A stretch of 57,511 nt of DNA from DATDEW01 sp046590205 (GTDB lineage Bacteria; Bacteroidota; Ignavibacteria; Palsa-1295), in NCBI GenBank assembly GCA_046590205.1, contig JBKJTT010000066.1:1-57511 (forward strand), read 5' to 3'. Below, piece after piece: positions 33,524-43,037 of this stretch. How positions within the stretch are numbered: the stretch's first letter is position 1; each line of letters begins with the position of its first letter. A program made the translations under genes and the position numbers. The notes beneath the pieces were generated by a model, which had not been told where the DNA came from, searched no databases, and saw only the letters and a program-made list of their open reading frames with translations.

Positions 33524-35868
33524 AATGAGAACTGCAACGCAACGCTTGGGAAGAAATTCGTTTCGCGTTTGTGGTTGAGCCGCCACGTTGCGTCAAGGTT
33601 AATAATGTTCAAGATATTTCCGACACCAAAACCTATTTCTCCGTAAGGACGATCATTCGTCGTCGGCACATCAGCACTGCCGACACGATTCGTATTGCTT
33701 ACTGCAATGCCGCCATGCAGTCGCCACTGTAGATTCAACGGCTCCATGAAATCCAATCCAACAAGACGTGTAGGGAGGTCATAGAAATTATGTTCAAGGT
33801 AGATAGATGCGACTTCATCGCCCATGAACTCAAATGGATAAAGCCCTCTGAAGTTATTAAACTTCGAGAAGAACTTGTCCCTTGTTTCAAAGTAGAACGA
33901 ATTCCACCTCGGCAGTTCGCCAGCGAATGTTGTTCCGTATCTGCCAATAATATCCATCACACCCCATCCACCAAGTCGTTTGGAGAGGGAGAGTGAGAAG
34001 TCGCCGGTAGAGAATGTGTAGTCACTCTTTAAGTCTTTGGATGTTGTCGTGATTTCTGCTTTTGTCACAATGTCTATTCCGCTAATCTCAAAATGTTCTT
34101 TGAATCCGAGATCAATAGAATTGTATTGATATTCAACAAAGTAAGGAATGTCAGAAAAGGTTGGACCCCATATTGTAAATCCGACCTTTGAGTTAAGGTA
34201 TTGTATGTAATATTTACCGTTCCTTTGCTCCCATGGCGTTAGCTCTAGTCCAACATTCAATCCTCGCTGATAATATAACTCTTGATAGTCCTCATTGTAT
34301 GCTAGAGAAGTAATTGTATTTTCTATACTTGAATAGTTATTCCCTCTTACGGTCAGGTCATCGAAGTAATCTCCGACGAGCCATAATTTGACGTCTTGAA
34401 CATCTTTGTATTCACCCTTGAAGTCACCATCAAGCGAGCCGCTGAAGACATTTGACTTTTTATTCTCAAAGACAATGCCTTGTTGCAAGCCAACAGAATA
34501 CTTCCACAACTCATCGCGAAGTCCGTAGGCAACTTCGCCCGAGAGAGTAAGCGGCCATGAATCAAATGGTTTGAGATTTCTACCAAGTCCGAAGCGCCAC
34601 CCTTCAACTGTATTGTATTTAGGAATTTGAATAAGGGAGAGTAATGTACCAAGACTAAATATACTCGCGGCTGGTTCTTCTTTCCCTTTTATGATAGTAC
34701 TATCAATCCTCTCATACGCTTTCTCTTCATCTATCGCAAGCGGGATAGCTCTGTTCTTATTCCACGTTGTGCTGTCAACGGAGTCGGCGCTTGCAAGAGC
34801 TATGTTGCGTTTTCCGGCAAAGAGTGAATCGGGAAGCCCAGAATTGATGGTATAGTTTTTAATGAGTGATAGAAGCTCGATACGGAATACAGGCACCAAA
34901 GGGATTGCAAGTTTTACTTCGATGAAGGTACGCAAGTCTATCGGCATCCAGAACGAATCGCGGTAGAGGTCAAATGTTTGTTGCATTCGTAGCTCGCTAA
35001 GCGGTCCGAGTTTTACAGCTTTTGAGGGTTCAAGTTCGAGGAATGCAATAGTATAATCATTTTGTGCTATCCAAAGCGAACCATCGAAGGCAGTTGAAAG
35101 TGTGCCGGGATAAAGTACTATTTGCCATACAGGTTCGCCGTTGACCTTCGTCGTTCCGATGAGGTCATAGTCGTACGAATCAAATGCATCATCAGCGACA
35201 GGACTCACGAGGTCATATCCATCAAAGTCAATTCTGTCATCATAGAAATTCATTATCGTCCCGACGCTAAAGACGTTGGCTTGGGCAGGGAAGTTAGCAG
35301 TTTGTTTGCGACCTGTGATTCGCTCAAAAAATCCTTTCTCTTTATTCCAATATCCTTCGGCAGTTGACTCGACTACAGAGCGTATCATCGTATCTCGTCC
35401 CGATATTGTCTTCACATTCCACCTAGAGTACGCTTCGCATTTATAATCAAAGAGTTTATCGCGCCATTCTTTCTTTCGTCGGATCACTTCTCGCATAATG
35501 CGTCTTGCTTCTACTCTCGAGGCATCGCCTCGGATAACTATCTCATTGCTCTTGACGGGTGTTGCCGAAAGTGACAGGTCTTTTCGGGTATCCTGGCTAA
35601 TGATTACTTCAACTGTATCCGGCTCAAAACCTACTGCAGTAATACGAAGGCGTATGCGTTTATCCGACTCAAACGATAGCACATATCTTCCGTCCTTATT
35701 TGCTATCGTACCCTTCTTTGTGCCAATGATTGAGATGCTTGCTCTTGGGATAGCATCGCCGGTTCGTTTCTCGGTAATTGCTCCGGTGAGGTGTGCTTCA
35801 TCTTGTGCGTGGAGTGAATTCAGGAATGCAAAACATACGAACAAAGAACAGATAACGGCTCGAAGCAT
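33520..35868 (-). CDS. DUF5686-type outer-membrane protein with carboxypeptidase-like regulatory domain
   Basis: 782 residues. Signal peptide (..FAFLNSLHAQ), then a CarboxypepD_reg-like beta sandwich (~25-110: LTGAITEKRTGDAIPRASISIIGTKKGTIANKDGRYVL). Next is the DUF5686 body (ARRIMREVIRRKKEWRDKLFDYKCEAYSR.., then long amphipathic strands), ending in a beta-barrel-like C-terminus with terminal phenylalanine (SVALQFSF). This architecture is characteristic of Bacteroidota and Chlorobi outer-membrane proteins related to TonB-dependent receptors but without a plug. Function unknown. Confidence 0.85.
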   Translation of the reverse strand: MLRAVICSLFVCFAFLNSLHAQDEAHLTGAITEKRTGDAIPRASISIIGTKKGTIANKDGRYVLSFESDKRIRLRITAVGFEPDTVEVIISQDTRKDLSLSATPVKSNEIVIRGDASRVEARRIMREVIRRKKEWRDKLFDYKCEAYSRWNVKTISGRDTMIRSVVESTAEGYWNKEKGFFERITGRKQTANFPAQANVFSVGTIMNFYDDRIDFDGYDLVSPVADDAFDSYDYDLIGTTKVNGEPVWQIVLYPGTLSTAFDGSLWIAQNDYTIAFLELEPSKAVKLGPLSELRMQQTFDLYRDSFWMPIDLRTFIEVKLAIPLVPVFRIELLSLIKNYTINSGLPDSLFAGKRNIALASADSVDSTTWNKNRAIPLAIDEEKAYERIDSTIIKGKEEPAASIFSLGTLLSLIQIPKYNTVEGWRFGLGRNLKPFDSWPLTLSGEVAYGLRDELWKYSVGLQQGIVFENKKSNVFSGSLDGDFKGEYKDVQDVKLWLVGDYFDDLTVRGNNYSSIENTITSLAYNEDYQELYYQRGLNVGLELTPWEQRNGKYYIQYLNSKVGFTIWGPTFSDIPYFVEYQYNSIDLGFKEHFEISGIDIVTKAEITTTSKDLKSDYTFSTGDFSLSLSKRLGGWGVMDIIGRYGTTFAGELPRWNSFYFETRDKFFSKFNNFRGLYPFEFMGDEVASIYLEHNFYDLPTRLVGLDFMEPLNLQWRLHGGIAVSNTNRVGSADVPTTNDRPYGEIGFGVGNILNIINLDATWRLNHKRETNFFPSVALQFSF

Positions 35869-35945
35869 AATAGAAGTGAGGATGAATAGGAATGCTAACT
35901 TTTTATGCTATAAAACGTTCGTCTATTAAGCTTAATAATTGTTCA

Positions 35946-36947
35946 TCAAAGTGCTGCTTTCCCAACATATAATATGTCATCATCTTGTGAGACGTTAATG
36001 ATGTATGTACCTCTTGAAAACGTATCCCGTTCAACAATGAATTTCGCTTCGTTCGTTTTGAATTGTTTTACTTCTTTGCCTGATATATCATAAATAGTTA
36101 TCACAGTTTGAGAACGGGTAGCTATTCTCGATAGGTCTATAATCGTATTGCCGGAGACTGCATCATTCGAGATTGTAACAATTTGATTCGTAAAATTTTC
36201 GTCATGCACTGATGATGATGTCTTCCAGAGGTTATAGAGCGTTTGTAATGAATCAATCGGGTCGCGTCCTGTCTTTGTTCTTCCGACGGTAAGGTTTAGT
36301 TTATATGTTTTGTCAGGGTCTTCCCATCTTGATACACGTAGGAAGGATGATTTGCTTGAAAGCCCATCTGCTAAACATCGCGTATCAGCACCGGGGACGT
36401 TCGCCCCTTGCAGACAAGCCATAAGTTTATCGGCAAGTGTACCTTCGGTGCGAAGGAAACGCGCTTCCATCGAATCAAGAATTCCCTGCCCTAATAATAT
36501 ATTACCTTGGATCGCGTAGTTATGTCCTGTGATATGATTCTTATAATCGAAACATTCGACACCTGTATATGCTGCAGTTCGTGGTGACCCTGATGCGTCG
36601 AGATCAATAACTCCGTATTGGCGTAGTTCAGGAGAATTCTCATAGTCATTTTCTTCAAGCCACGTTATAATTTGTTGGGGCGAATCACCCGCAAGCATTC
36701 GTTCGCGAGCAGCAAGTTGATTTTCGATTAGTCCGTATGACTGTGTATGGATAGCTCCGTGACCGGCGATAATATCACTGATAAAAACAGCGCCTGGAAA
36801 ACCGGTTTGAGCGGTAAGACAGGTAGCACCGGCAGACCCGATCTCTTTGGTGACGGTATCTATAGCGACGATAGAAAAAGTATCTTGTGCAAAGCTAAAA
36901 TTTGCCCAAATAATGAGTAAAAGCAGAAAAGAGTATTTCATCGGCAT
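35946..36947 (-). CDS. Secreted DUF1028 (Ntn-hydrolase-like) protein with T9SS sorting domain
   Basis: 333 residues. Signal peptide (..IIWANFSFAQ), then DUF1028 (~20-225): DTFSIVAIDTVTKEIGSAGATC, GHGAIHTQSYG, YAIQGNILLGQGIL, and ADKLMACLQGANVPGADTRC. The C-terminal ~80 residues (GNTIIDLSRIATRSQTVITIYDISGKEV.., RGTYIINVS) form a type IX secretion sorting domain. DUF1028 resembles N-terminal nucleophile hydrolases; the threonine or serine following the signal peptide could be a nucleophile, but that is speculative. A TATATTTG box lies 14 bp upstream of the start codon. Confidence 0.82.
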   Translation of the reverse strand: MPMKYSFLLLLIIWANFSFAQDTFSIVAIDTVTKEIGSAGATCLTAQTGFPGAVFISDIIAGHGAIHTQSYGLIENQLAARERMLAGDSPQQIITWLEENDYENSPELRQYGVIDLDASGSPRTAAYTGVECFDYKNHITGHNYAIQGNILLGQGILDSMEARFLRTEGTLADKLMACLQGANVPGADTRCLADGLSSKSSFLRVSRWEDPDKTYKLNLTVGRTKTGRDPIDSLQTLYNLWKTSSSVHDENFTNQIVTISNDAVSGNTIIDLSRIATRSQTVITIYDISGKEVKQFKTNEAKFIVERDTFSRGTYIINVSQDDDILYVGKAAL

Positions 36948-36961
36948 TTCGATTTAGGGTA

Positions 36962-36969
36962 CAAATATA
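36962..36969 (-). promoter_or_regulatory. Possible -7 element TATATTTG for the DUF1028 gene
   Basis: The minus strand reads TATATTTG, a match to TAnnTTTG, 14 bp upstream of the start codon at 36947. The leader would be very short. Confidence 0.3.
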
Positions 36970-37080
36970 CAGCCGTATCTGAATTAGATCCTTATGAATA
37001 AATCTTTAAAATTTCCTATTCTCTATTCCCTACCCCCAATCACCGAAACCCTACCCCTTCCGTCGTTGTTTTCACCTGAT

Positions 37081-37086
37081 TATAAT
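37081..37086 (+). promoter_or_regulatory. Possible -10 box TATAAT for atpD
   Basis: TATAAT lies 20 bp before the atpD ATG, followed by a weak Shine-Dalgarno (GGAG). The -35 region is not convincing. Upstream, two CCCTACCCC-type motifs occur in the divergent intergenic region (36948-37106). Confidence 0.3.
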
Positions 37087-37106
37087 TACACCCATATTGG
37101 AGCTAT

Positions 37107-38513
37107 ATGAATCAAGGCACTATTGTACAAGTTATCGGACCCGTTCTCGATATTGATTTCCCAAGCGGGATACTACCTTCAATCTTAAATGCTATCAAAG
37201 TACCTCGTACCAATACAGAGGGCAAGACAGAAGACCTCATCGCTGAAGTTCAGCAGCATCTTGGCGAGGACAGAGTCCGCGCCGTTGCTATGGACTCGAC
37301 CGAAGGTCTGACACGCGGCTTGGCTGCATTCGATCTTGGAAAGCCGATTTCCGTACCTGTAGGTCCGAACGCGCTTGGTCGCCTGATTAATGTCGTTGGT
37401 AACACCATCGATGGCGGACCACCGATCCAATCAAACTTTAGCTGGCCTATTCACCGCGACGCACCGAAATTTGAAGACCTCTCGACATCAGCAGAAATGC
37501 TTGAGACAGGTATCAAGGTTATTGACTTACTTGAGCCGTACTCAAAGGGCGGTAAGACTGGTCTCTTCGGCGGCGCCGGAGTGGGCAAGACGGTTGTTAT
37601 CATGGAGCTTATCCATAACATCGCTATGCATCACGGCGGATACTCGGTATTCGGCGGCGTTGGCGAGAGAACCCGCGAAGGAAATGACCTATACCTCGAA
37701 ATGAAAGAGGGCGGCGTTCTTGATAAAACAGTTCTTGTATTTGGTCAGATGAACGAGCCGCCCGGAGCGCGTCAGCGTGTCGGTTTGACGGCTCTCACCT
37801 TCGCAGAGTACTTCCGCGACGAAGAGGGTAAGGATGTTCTTCTGTTTATTGACAACATTTTCCGTTTCACACAGGCAGGTTCTGAAGTATCTGCTCTTCT
37901 TGGTCGTATGCCTTCGGCAGTGGGTTATCAGCCGACACTTGCGACAGAGATGGGACAGCTACAAGAGCGTATTACCTCCACCAAGAAGGGTTCAATTACA
38001 TCGGTACAGGCGATCTACGTGCCTGCTGATGACTTGACAGATCCGGCACCGGCAGCGGCATTTGCTCACTTGGATGCTACGACGGTTCTCTCTCGTGCTA
38101 TCTCCGAGCTTGGTATCTATCCTGCTGTTGACCCGCTTGATTCAACAAGCCGTATTCTTTCACCGGACGTTGTCGGTGATGAGCATTACGATACCGCTCG
38201 CGGTGTACAGCGCATTCTGCAGCAGTACAAAGATCTTCAGGATATCATCAACATTCTTGGTATGGATGAACTTTCCGATGAAGATAAGATGATCGTTCGC
38301 CGCGCACGTAAGGTACAGAAGTTTCTTTCGCAGCCGTTCCACGTTGCAGAGCAGTTCACTGGTCTTAAGGGCAAATACGTCCCGCTTACCGACACCATCC
38401 GCAGCTTCAAGATGATCTTGAACGGCGAATGTGATGACCTCCCCGAGCAGGCATTCCACATGGTCGGAGCTATCGAGGAAGTCTACGAGAAAGCAAAGAC
38501 CTTCGCGAACTAA
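37107..38513 (+). CDS. atpD: F1 ATP synthase subunit beta
   Basis: 468 residues, full length. P-loop GGAGVGKT at 155-162; FGGVGERTREGNDLY, FGQMNEPPGARQRVG, FIDNIFRFTQAGSEVSALLGRMPSAVGYQPTL and PAPAAAFAHLDATTVLSR are all as expected for the catalytic beta subunit. Unusually, no atpA/atpG lies upstream and atpC is 4 kb downstream. A terminator follows 20 bp after the stop, so it is probably monocistronic. Confidence 0.98.
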   Translation: MNQGTIVQVIGPVLDIDFPSGILPSILNAIKVPRTNTEGKTEDLIAEVQQHLGEDRVRAVAMDSTEGLTRGLAAFDLGKPISVPVGPNALGRLINVVGNTIDGGPPIQSNFSWPIHRDAPKFEDLSTSAEMLETGIKVIDLLEPYSKGGKTGLFGGAGVGKTVVIMELIHNIAMHHGGYSVFGGVGERTREGNDLYLEMKEGGVLDKTVLVFGQMNEPPGARQRVGLTALTFAEYFRDEEGKDVLLFIDNIFRFTQAGSEVSALLGRMPSAVGYQPTLATEMGQLQERITSTKKGSITSVQAIYVPADDLTDPAPAAAFAHLDATTVLSRAISELGIYPAVDPLDSTSRILSPDVVGDEHYDTARGVQRILQQYKDLQDIINILGMDELSDEDKMIVRRARKVQKFLSQPFHVAEQFTGLKGKYVPLTDTIRSFKMILNGECDDLPEQAFHMVGAIEEVYEKAKTFAN

Positions 38514-38532
38514 ATAGTCGTTATCTTTTAGT

Positions 38533-38561
38533 AGGGCGGACTTTCAGTCCGCCCTGTTTTT
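38533..38561 (+). terminator. Intrinsic terminator after atpD
   Basis: Stem AGGGCGGACT (38533-38542) / AGTCCGCCCT (38546-38555), loop TTC, followed by G and a five-T tract. Confidence 0.88.
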
Positions 38562-38598
38562 CCTTCGTAGCTTTGTCGTCCTGATAAACTACTTTTCT

Positions 38599-39093
38599 AT
38601 GCCCCAAATAATCAACCAACGAATGACAGCGGAGATTGAAGGTGACTTTGTTGTCTTCATAATCGGTGCTCGAATCAATAAATGGTGGATGGTCCATAAA
38701 TGGATACCATTCATTATGGCAATGCCGAAGATGCTTACCGAGCTTGCAAAGAATACCGATTGCGGATGTCTTGGCTTTGAAGGATATGGGATGTTTCGAG
38801 GCGTTTTCATTCAATACTGGCGCTCCTTCGAGCATCTCGAGAAATATGCCCGCAACCCTGACCGCGAACATTTCCCTGCATGGGTAAACTTTAATAAGAA
38901 GATCAATTCGTCTGAGGCAGTAGGTATCTGGCATGAAACATACCTAGTGAAAGCAGGCAACTATGAATGTATCTATAACCACATGCCGCCACGAGGGCTT
39001 GGGAGAGTCACGAAGCTTGTACCTGCAACAGGAAAGAAAGAAACTGCAGCCCAGAGAGCAGGTATCAGGGAAATTGATGATTTCGTAGTATAA
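38599..39093 (+). CDS. DUF4188-like protein (dimeric alpha/beta-barrel type)
   Basis: 164 residues with no signal or membrane segment. GDFVVFIIGARINKWWMVHKWIPFIMAMPKMLTEL, YWRSFEHLEKYARNPDREHFPAWVNFNKKI, and GIWHETYLVKAGNYECIYNHMPPRGLG resemble the DUF4188 / heme-degrading-like ferredoxin-fold family, sometimes annotated as monooxygenase. No catalytic function can be assigned from sequence. It sits between the atpD terminator and the aminotransferase gene. Confidence 0.65.
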   Translation: MPQIINQRMTAEIEGDFVVFIIGARINKWWMVHKWIPFIMAMPKMLTELAKNTDCGCLGFEGYGMFRGVFIQYWRSFEHLEKYARNPDREHFPAWVNFNKKINSSEAVGIWHETYLVKAGNYECIYNHMPPRGLGRVTKLVPATGKKETAAQRAGIREIDDFVV

Positions 39094-39133
39094 AAATCAT
39101 CGACGGAATCATAGGTATTGTTGTTAGCATACC

Positions 39134-40285
39134 ATGCTCACAAAAGCCCGCATCATGGCGCCGGGACCGACGGAAATACCGCCCTCGGTTCTTGCCGCAG
39201 CCGCCAAACCAATACTTCATCATCGCACTTCCGAATTCCGCGCAATCTTTTCTGATGTTACCGAAAAGATAAAGTATGTATTCCAAACATCACGACCGAT
39301 CCTCACCCTAGCCGCAAGCGGAACAGGCGGACTTGAGGCAGTGATAACAAACATTACACTACCCGGCGACAAAGTTATCGTCATCTCCGGTGGTGTCTTC
39401 GGTGAACGATGGGCGAAGATAGCAGAAGCACATGGAAGAGTAGTTCATCGCATTATGGTTGAATGGGGCAAGGTCGCCAATGCACAAGATATTGCAAATG
39501 CTATCGCTGCTCATCCTGATGCATCGCTTATCTGTGCAACGTTATCGGAAACATCAACAGGTGTGATGCATCCTATCAAAGAACTTTCAGAAGTCACGAG
39601 AGCATCGAATATCCCGCTTGCAGTTGATGCAGTTAGTGGTCTTGCAGTATGTGAGTTAAAGACGGATGACTGGGGTGTTGATGTGGTTGTTGCAGGTTCG
39701 CAAAAAGGACTGATGATACCGCCCGGTCTTGCATTCATCTCAATGAGCGACAGGGCATGGAAACAGGTCGAGACAAAGAATGCCCCGTCATTCTACTTCT
39801 CGCTCAAGCAAGCAATGGCAAAACTCACTGAAGAGAAACTACCCGATACACCATGGACGCCGAATGTCTCGCTTGTATGTCAATTACAAGAGTCATTGAA
39901 GTTGATCCATAGCGAAGGCATAGATAATATTTTTCAACGTCATCTACTCCTTGCACAAGCAACACGTGAAGCAATTACTGCGATGGGATTAAAGCTTTTT
40001 GCGCAAGAGTCGCCAAACCCAGGCGTTACATCAGTTCATTCACCCGATGGTGTTGATAGCGGTGTAATAGTCAAGAAACTCCGCGAAGAGTGGGGCATCT
40101 CTATAGTCGGCGGGCAAGGGAAAGTAAAGGGGAAGATATTCCGCATCGGACACATGGGCTACTGTGATAGAACAGATGTACTAATGACAATAGCAGCACT
40201 CGAATGTGTCCTCGTCGAGATGGGGGTGTCGGTTAATCGCGGCGCAGGGGTATCTAAGGCACAAGATATATTTTTGAAGAAATAA
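39134..40285 (+). CDS. Class V aminotransferase (serine-pyruvate/alanine-glyoxylate type)
   Basis: 383 residues. MAPGPTEIPPSV near the start, ASGTGGLEAVITNI, ETSTGVMHPIKEL, VDAVSGLAVCEL and the PLP lysine in VAGSQKGLMIPPGLAF. These are typical of the small-subgroup class V transaminases. It lies 15 bp upstream of serA; in several bacteria such an enzyme pairs with SerA and supplies the phosphoserine transaminase step in place of classical SerC. That role here is an inference from adjacency. Confidence 0.87.
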   Translation: MLTKARIMAPGPTEIPPSVLAAAAKPILHHRTSEFRAIFSDVTEKIKYVFQTSRPILTLAASGTGGLEAVITNITLPGDKVIVISGGVFGERWAKIAEAHGRVVHRIMVEWGKVANAQDIANAIAAHPDASLICATLSETSTGVMHPIKELSEVTRASNIPLAVDAVSGLAVCELKTDDWGVDVVVAGSQKGLMIPPGLAFISMSDRAWKQVETKNAPSFYFSLKQAMAKLTEEKLPDTPWTPNVSLVCQLQESLKLIHSEGIDNIFQRHLLLAQATREAITAMGLKLFAQESPNPGVTSVHSPDGVDSGVIVKKLREEWGISIVGGQGKVKGKIFRIGHMGYCDRTDVLMTIAALECVLVEMGVSVNRGAGVSKAQDIFLKK

Positions 40286-40300
40286 CTTCTAAGTTATTGA

Positions 40301-41887
40301 ATGTATAAAATTCTCATATCAGATAAACTATCCCAAGAGGGTATTGATGTCTTTGCAAAAGATGCAGATTTTCAGGTTGATGTTAAACTTGGATTAAAGC
40401 CGGATGAGTTGAAAGCAATCATTGCTGATTATGATGCACTAGTCGTACGAAGTGATACGCAGGTTACTTCTGAGGTTATTAGTTCAGCATCAAAGCTGAA
40501 GGTCGTTGGCCGCGCAGGTGTTGGGCTTGATAACGTTAATATTCCTGCCGCGACGAGAGCAGGTATTATTGTAATGAATACTCCTGACGGGAATACCATC
40601 TCCGCCGCAGAGCATACCGTTGCAATGATTCTCTCGCTCGCACGAAATATCCCACAAGCGAATGCTTCGATGAAGTCAGGTAAATGGGAGAGAGGGAAAT
40701 TCATGGGAGTTGAATTGCACGGCAAAACGCTCGGCATAATTGGTCTTGGTCGTATTGGAAGCGAAGTAGCAAAACGCGCGAGAAGTTTTGGGATGAAACT
40801 CGTTGCTTATGACCCGTTCGCATCACCGGAGAAAGCTATTTCACTCGGAACGGACATAGTCTCGCTCGAAGAACTTTTGAAAACATCAGACTTCATTACA
40901 CCACATGCTCCGAAGACAAAAGATACTGCTCATCTTATCGGCGCGAAAGAACTTTCAATGATGAAAAAAGGTGTGCGACTCGTGAATGTTGCACGCGGTG
41001 GTATCTATGATGAAGCTGCTCTTGCTGATGCAGTTGGTTCAGGTCATGTAGGAGGTGTCGCACTTGACGTGTTTGAAGTTGAACCCCCGAAAGACTCACC
41101 GCTACTCGGTTTTGACAATGTGATCACAACACCTCATCTCGGCGCAAGCACGGAAGAAGCGCAGGTGAATGTTGCTATCGCCCTTGCTTATCAGATTATT
41201 GATGCTCTTAAAGGTGGCACAATATTGAATGCCGCGAATATCCCTGCTATTGATATAGCCGAGTGGCGCGAACTCAAGCCATACTACGAACTCTCTGAAA
41301 AACTTGCCGGCTTTGCCCATCAACTTTCAGCTGATGCACGAATTCAGAATGTACGCATTAGTTATAGTGGTGAAGTAGTAACCAAGAAGACGGAAGCATT
41401 GACGCTTGTTATGCTCAAGATACTTCTGGAAAAGGCAACACCCGAACGTATTAACTTCGTCAATGCAATGCTCATCGCAAAAGAGCGTGATATCGAAGTC
41501 ACAGAATCAAAAACGAGTGATACATCAGAATATACAAACCTTCTGACACTTTCACTTGTATCGTCTGGCACTACATTGACAGTATCAGGCATGCTTACTG
41601 GGTTAGGTGAAGCGCGCATAGTTGATATCAATGGCTATCGCATTGACGTTGCCCCATCAGGAAATCTCATCCTCTTCTTTAATCGTGATGTACCTGGCAT
41701 ACTTGGCAAAGTAAGCACAATACTCGGTAATGACGGTGTGAACATAGCAGGTCTTACCAACGGACGCAAAGCCCCAGGGGAAGATGCGGTAACCATCATC
41801 AGCGTGGATAATGAAGTCCCGCCAAACTCACTTACTGCTATCGCCGGAATAGATGGATTGCATGATGTGAGAGTGGTGAAGATGTAA
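40301..41887 (+). CDS. serA: D-3-phosphoglycerate dehydrogenase
   Basis: 528 residues, the long form with an intervening domain and C-terminal ACT domain. NAD-binding GLGRIG at 148-153, VGRAGVGLDNVN, NVARGGIYDEAAL, GGVALDVFEVEPP and ITTPHLGAST mark the catalytic core. The C-terminus (LILFFNRDVPGILGKVSTILGNDGVNIAGLTNGR) is the ACT domain, usually the serine feedback site. First step of serine synthesis; the aminotransferase upstream likely catalyses step two. Confidence 0.95.
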   Translation: MYKILISDKLSQEGIDVFAKDADFQVDVKLGLKPDELKAIIADYDALVVRSDTQVTSEVISSASKLKVVGRAGVGLDNVNIPAATRAGIIVMNTPDGNTISAAEHTVAMILSLARNIPQANASMKSGKWERGKFMGVELHGKTLGIIGLGRIGSEVAKRARSFGMKLVAYDPFASPEKAISLGTDIVSLEELLKTSDFITPHAPKTKDTAHLIGAKELSMMKKGVRLVNVARGGIYDEAALADAVGSGHVGGVALDVFEVEPPKDSPLLGFDNVITTPHLGASTEEAQVNVAIALAYQIIDALKGGTILNAANIPAIDIAEWRELKPYYELSEKLAGFAHQLSADARIQNVRISYSGEVVTKKTEALTLVMLKILLEKATPERINFVNAMLIAKERDIEVTESKTSDTSEYTNLLTLSLVSSGTTLTVSGMLTGLGEARIVDINGYRIDVAPSGNLILFFNRDVPGILGKVSTILGNDGVNIAGLTNGRKAPGEDAVTIISVDNEVPPNSLTAIAGIDGLHDVRVVKM

Positions 41888-41928
41888 AGTTTGTATATTA
41901 ATAGTGCAATTAATGAGCACCTATTTGT

Positions 41929-42498
41929 ATGAATAATGAATTACATCGCTGTGGATGGTGTCTATCTGACCCGCTTTACATAACCTACCATGATGAAGAG
42001 TGGGGAGTACCTGTGCATGATGATAGGAAGCTCTTTGAGTTTCTTACCTTGGAAGGAGCGCAGGCGGGGTTATCATGGCTGACCATTCTCCGTAAGCGTG
42101 AAGGATACAGAAAAGCATTTGCCGACTTTGACCCCGAGAAAGTTGTGCGATTTACCCAGATGCGCATTGAAAAACTTTTACAAGACCCTTCTATCATCCG
42201 TAATAAACTGAAAGTGAACTCCGCTGTCACTAATGCAAAAGCATTTCTTGAAGTACAAGAGGAATTCGGTAGCTTCGATAAATACATTTGGCAGTTCACG
42301 GACGGGAAGGTCATCACCAACAAGCATAAGATACTAAAAGACATCCAACCGACCTCAAAAGAATCCGATACGATGAGCAAAGACATGAAAAAGCGCGGCT
42401 TCAAGTTCTGCGGCTCGACCATAATGTATGCCCACATGCAGGCAACGGGGATGGTCAATGACCACTTGACCGAGTGTTTTCGGTATCGCCAAGTATGA
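41929..42498 (+). CDS. tag: DNA-3-methyladenine glycosylase I
   Basis: 189 residues. RCGWCLSDPLYITYHDEEWGVPVHDDRKLFEFLTLEGAQAGLSW is the classical Tag N-terminus, and FCGSTIMYAHMQATGMVNDHLTECFRY carries the C-terminal zinc ligands. Cys8, His21 and the later His/Cys of NDHLTEC form the zinc snap. It removes 3-methyladenine from DNA. Full length and intact; lies between serA and atpC. Confidence 0.95.
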   Translation: MNNELHRCGWCLSDPLYITYHDEEWGVPVHDDRKLFEFLTLEGAQAGLSWLTILRKREGYRKAFADFDPEKVVRFTQMRIEKLLQDPSIIRNKLKVNSAVTNAKAFLEVQEEFGSFDKYIWQFTDGKVITNKHKILKDIQPTSKESDTMSKDMKKRGFKFCGSTIMYAHMQATGMVNDHLTECFRYRQV

Positions 42499-42535
42499 CA
42501 CTAAATTTCCGAGTCTCGTGTTTTAACGCCCACTT

Positions 42536-42940
42536 ATGGCAAAAACCATTGAACTTAAGATCGTAACGCCGCAGAAGACCGTCTATCAGGGGACTGTTGA
42601 TGATTTTACTGCTCCCGGCGTCCTCGGACCGTTTCAGGTCCTCTTTAATCACGCGGCTATTGTCAGTAAATTGCAGCCCGGCTTGCTCCGCTTCAAAGAA
42701 ACAAGCGGCACGGAAGAGCATTACTACGTCAGCGGCGGATTTTTGGAGCTACATGATAATGCGGGGACAGTCCTTGCCGATACTGCCGAACATTCGACCG
42801 ATATTAACATAGCGGACGCTGAAGCTGCAATTGAACGCCTTCGCCAACGTTATGCCGATCACGAAGAGGGCTTCACCAACGAGCAGTTCCACATCGAGCT
42901 TGATGCGGCACAAGCACGCCTGAAAGTCGCAAAAAGTTAA
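42536..42940 (+). CDS. atpC: F1 ATP synthase subunit epsilon
   Basis: 134 residues. LKIVTPQKTVYQGTVDDFTAPGVLGPFQVLFNHAAIVSKLQPGLLRF is the N-terminal beta sandwich; HYYVSGGFLELHDNAGTVLADTAE is the family signature; and the C-terminal helical pair is present (AEAAIERLRQRYAD.., ELDAAQARLKVAKS). It links beta subunits to the rotor. Separated from atpD by 4 kb and four genes, so expression of the two subunits is not from one simple atpDC message. A terminator follows. Confidence 0.93.
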   Translation: MAKTIELKIVTPQKTVYQGTVDDFTAPGVLGPFQVLFNHAAIVSKLQPGLLRFKETSGTEEHYYVSGGFLELHDNAGTVLADTAEHSTDINIADAEAAIERLRQRYADHEEGFTNEQFHIELDAAQARLKVAKS

Positions 42941-42969
42941 CACAGGTTTTCTCTCATTACTACCAGACG

Positions 42970-42995
42970 AAGCGGGCAGTAATGTCCGCTTTGTT
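42970..42995 (+). terminator. Probable intrinsic terminator after atpC
   Basis: Stem AAGCGGGCA (42970-42978) / TGTCCGCTT (42983-42991) with one G-T pair and loop gtaa, followed by a T-rich TTGTTTGT tail. Confidence 0.7.
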
Positions 42996-43037
42996 TGTCT
43001 ATAAACTACCTTATCATGTATTACTGTTAGTAGTATT

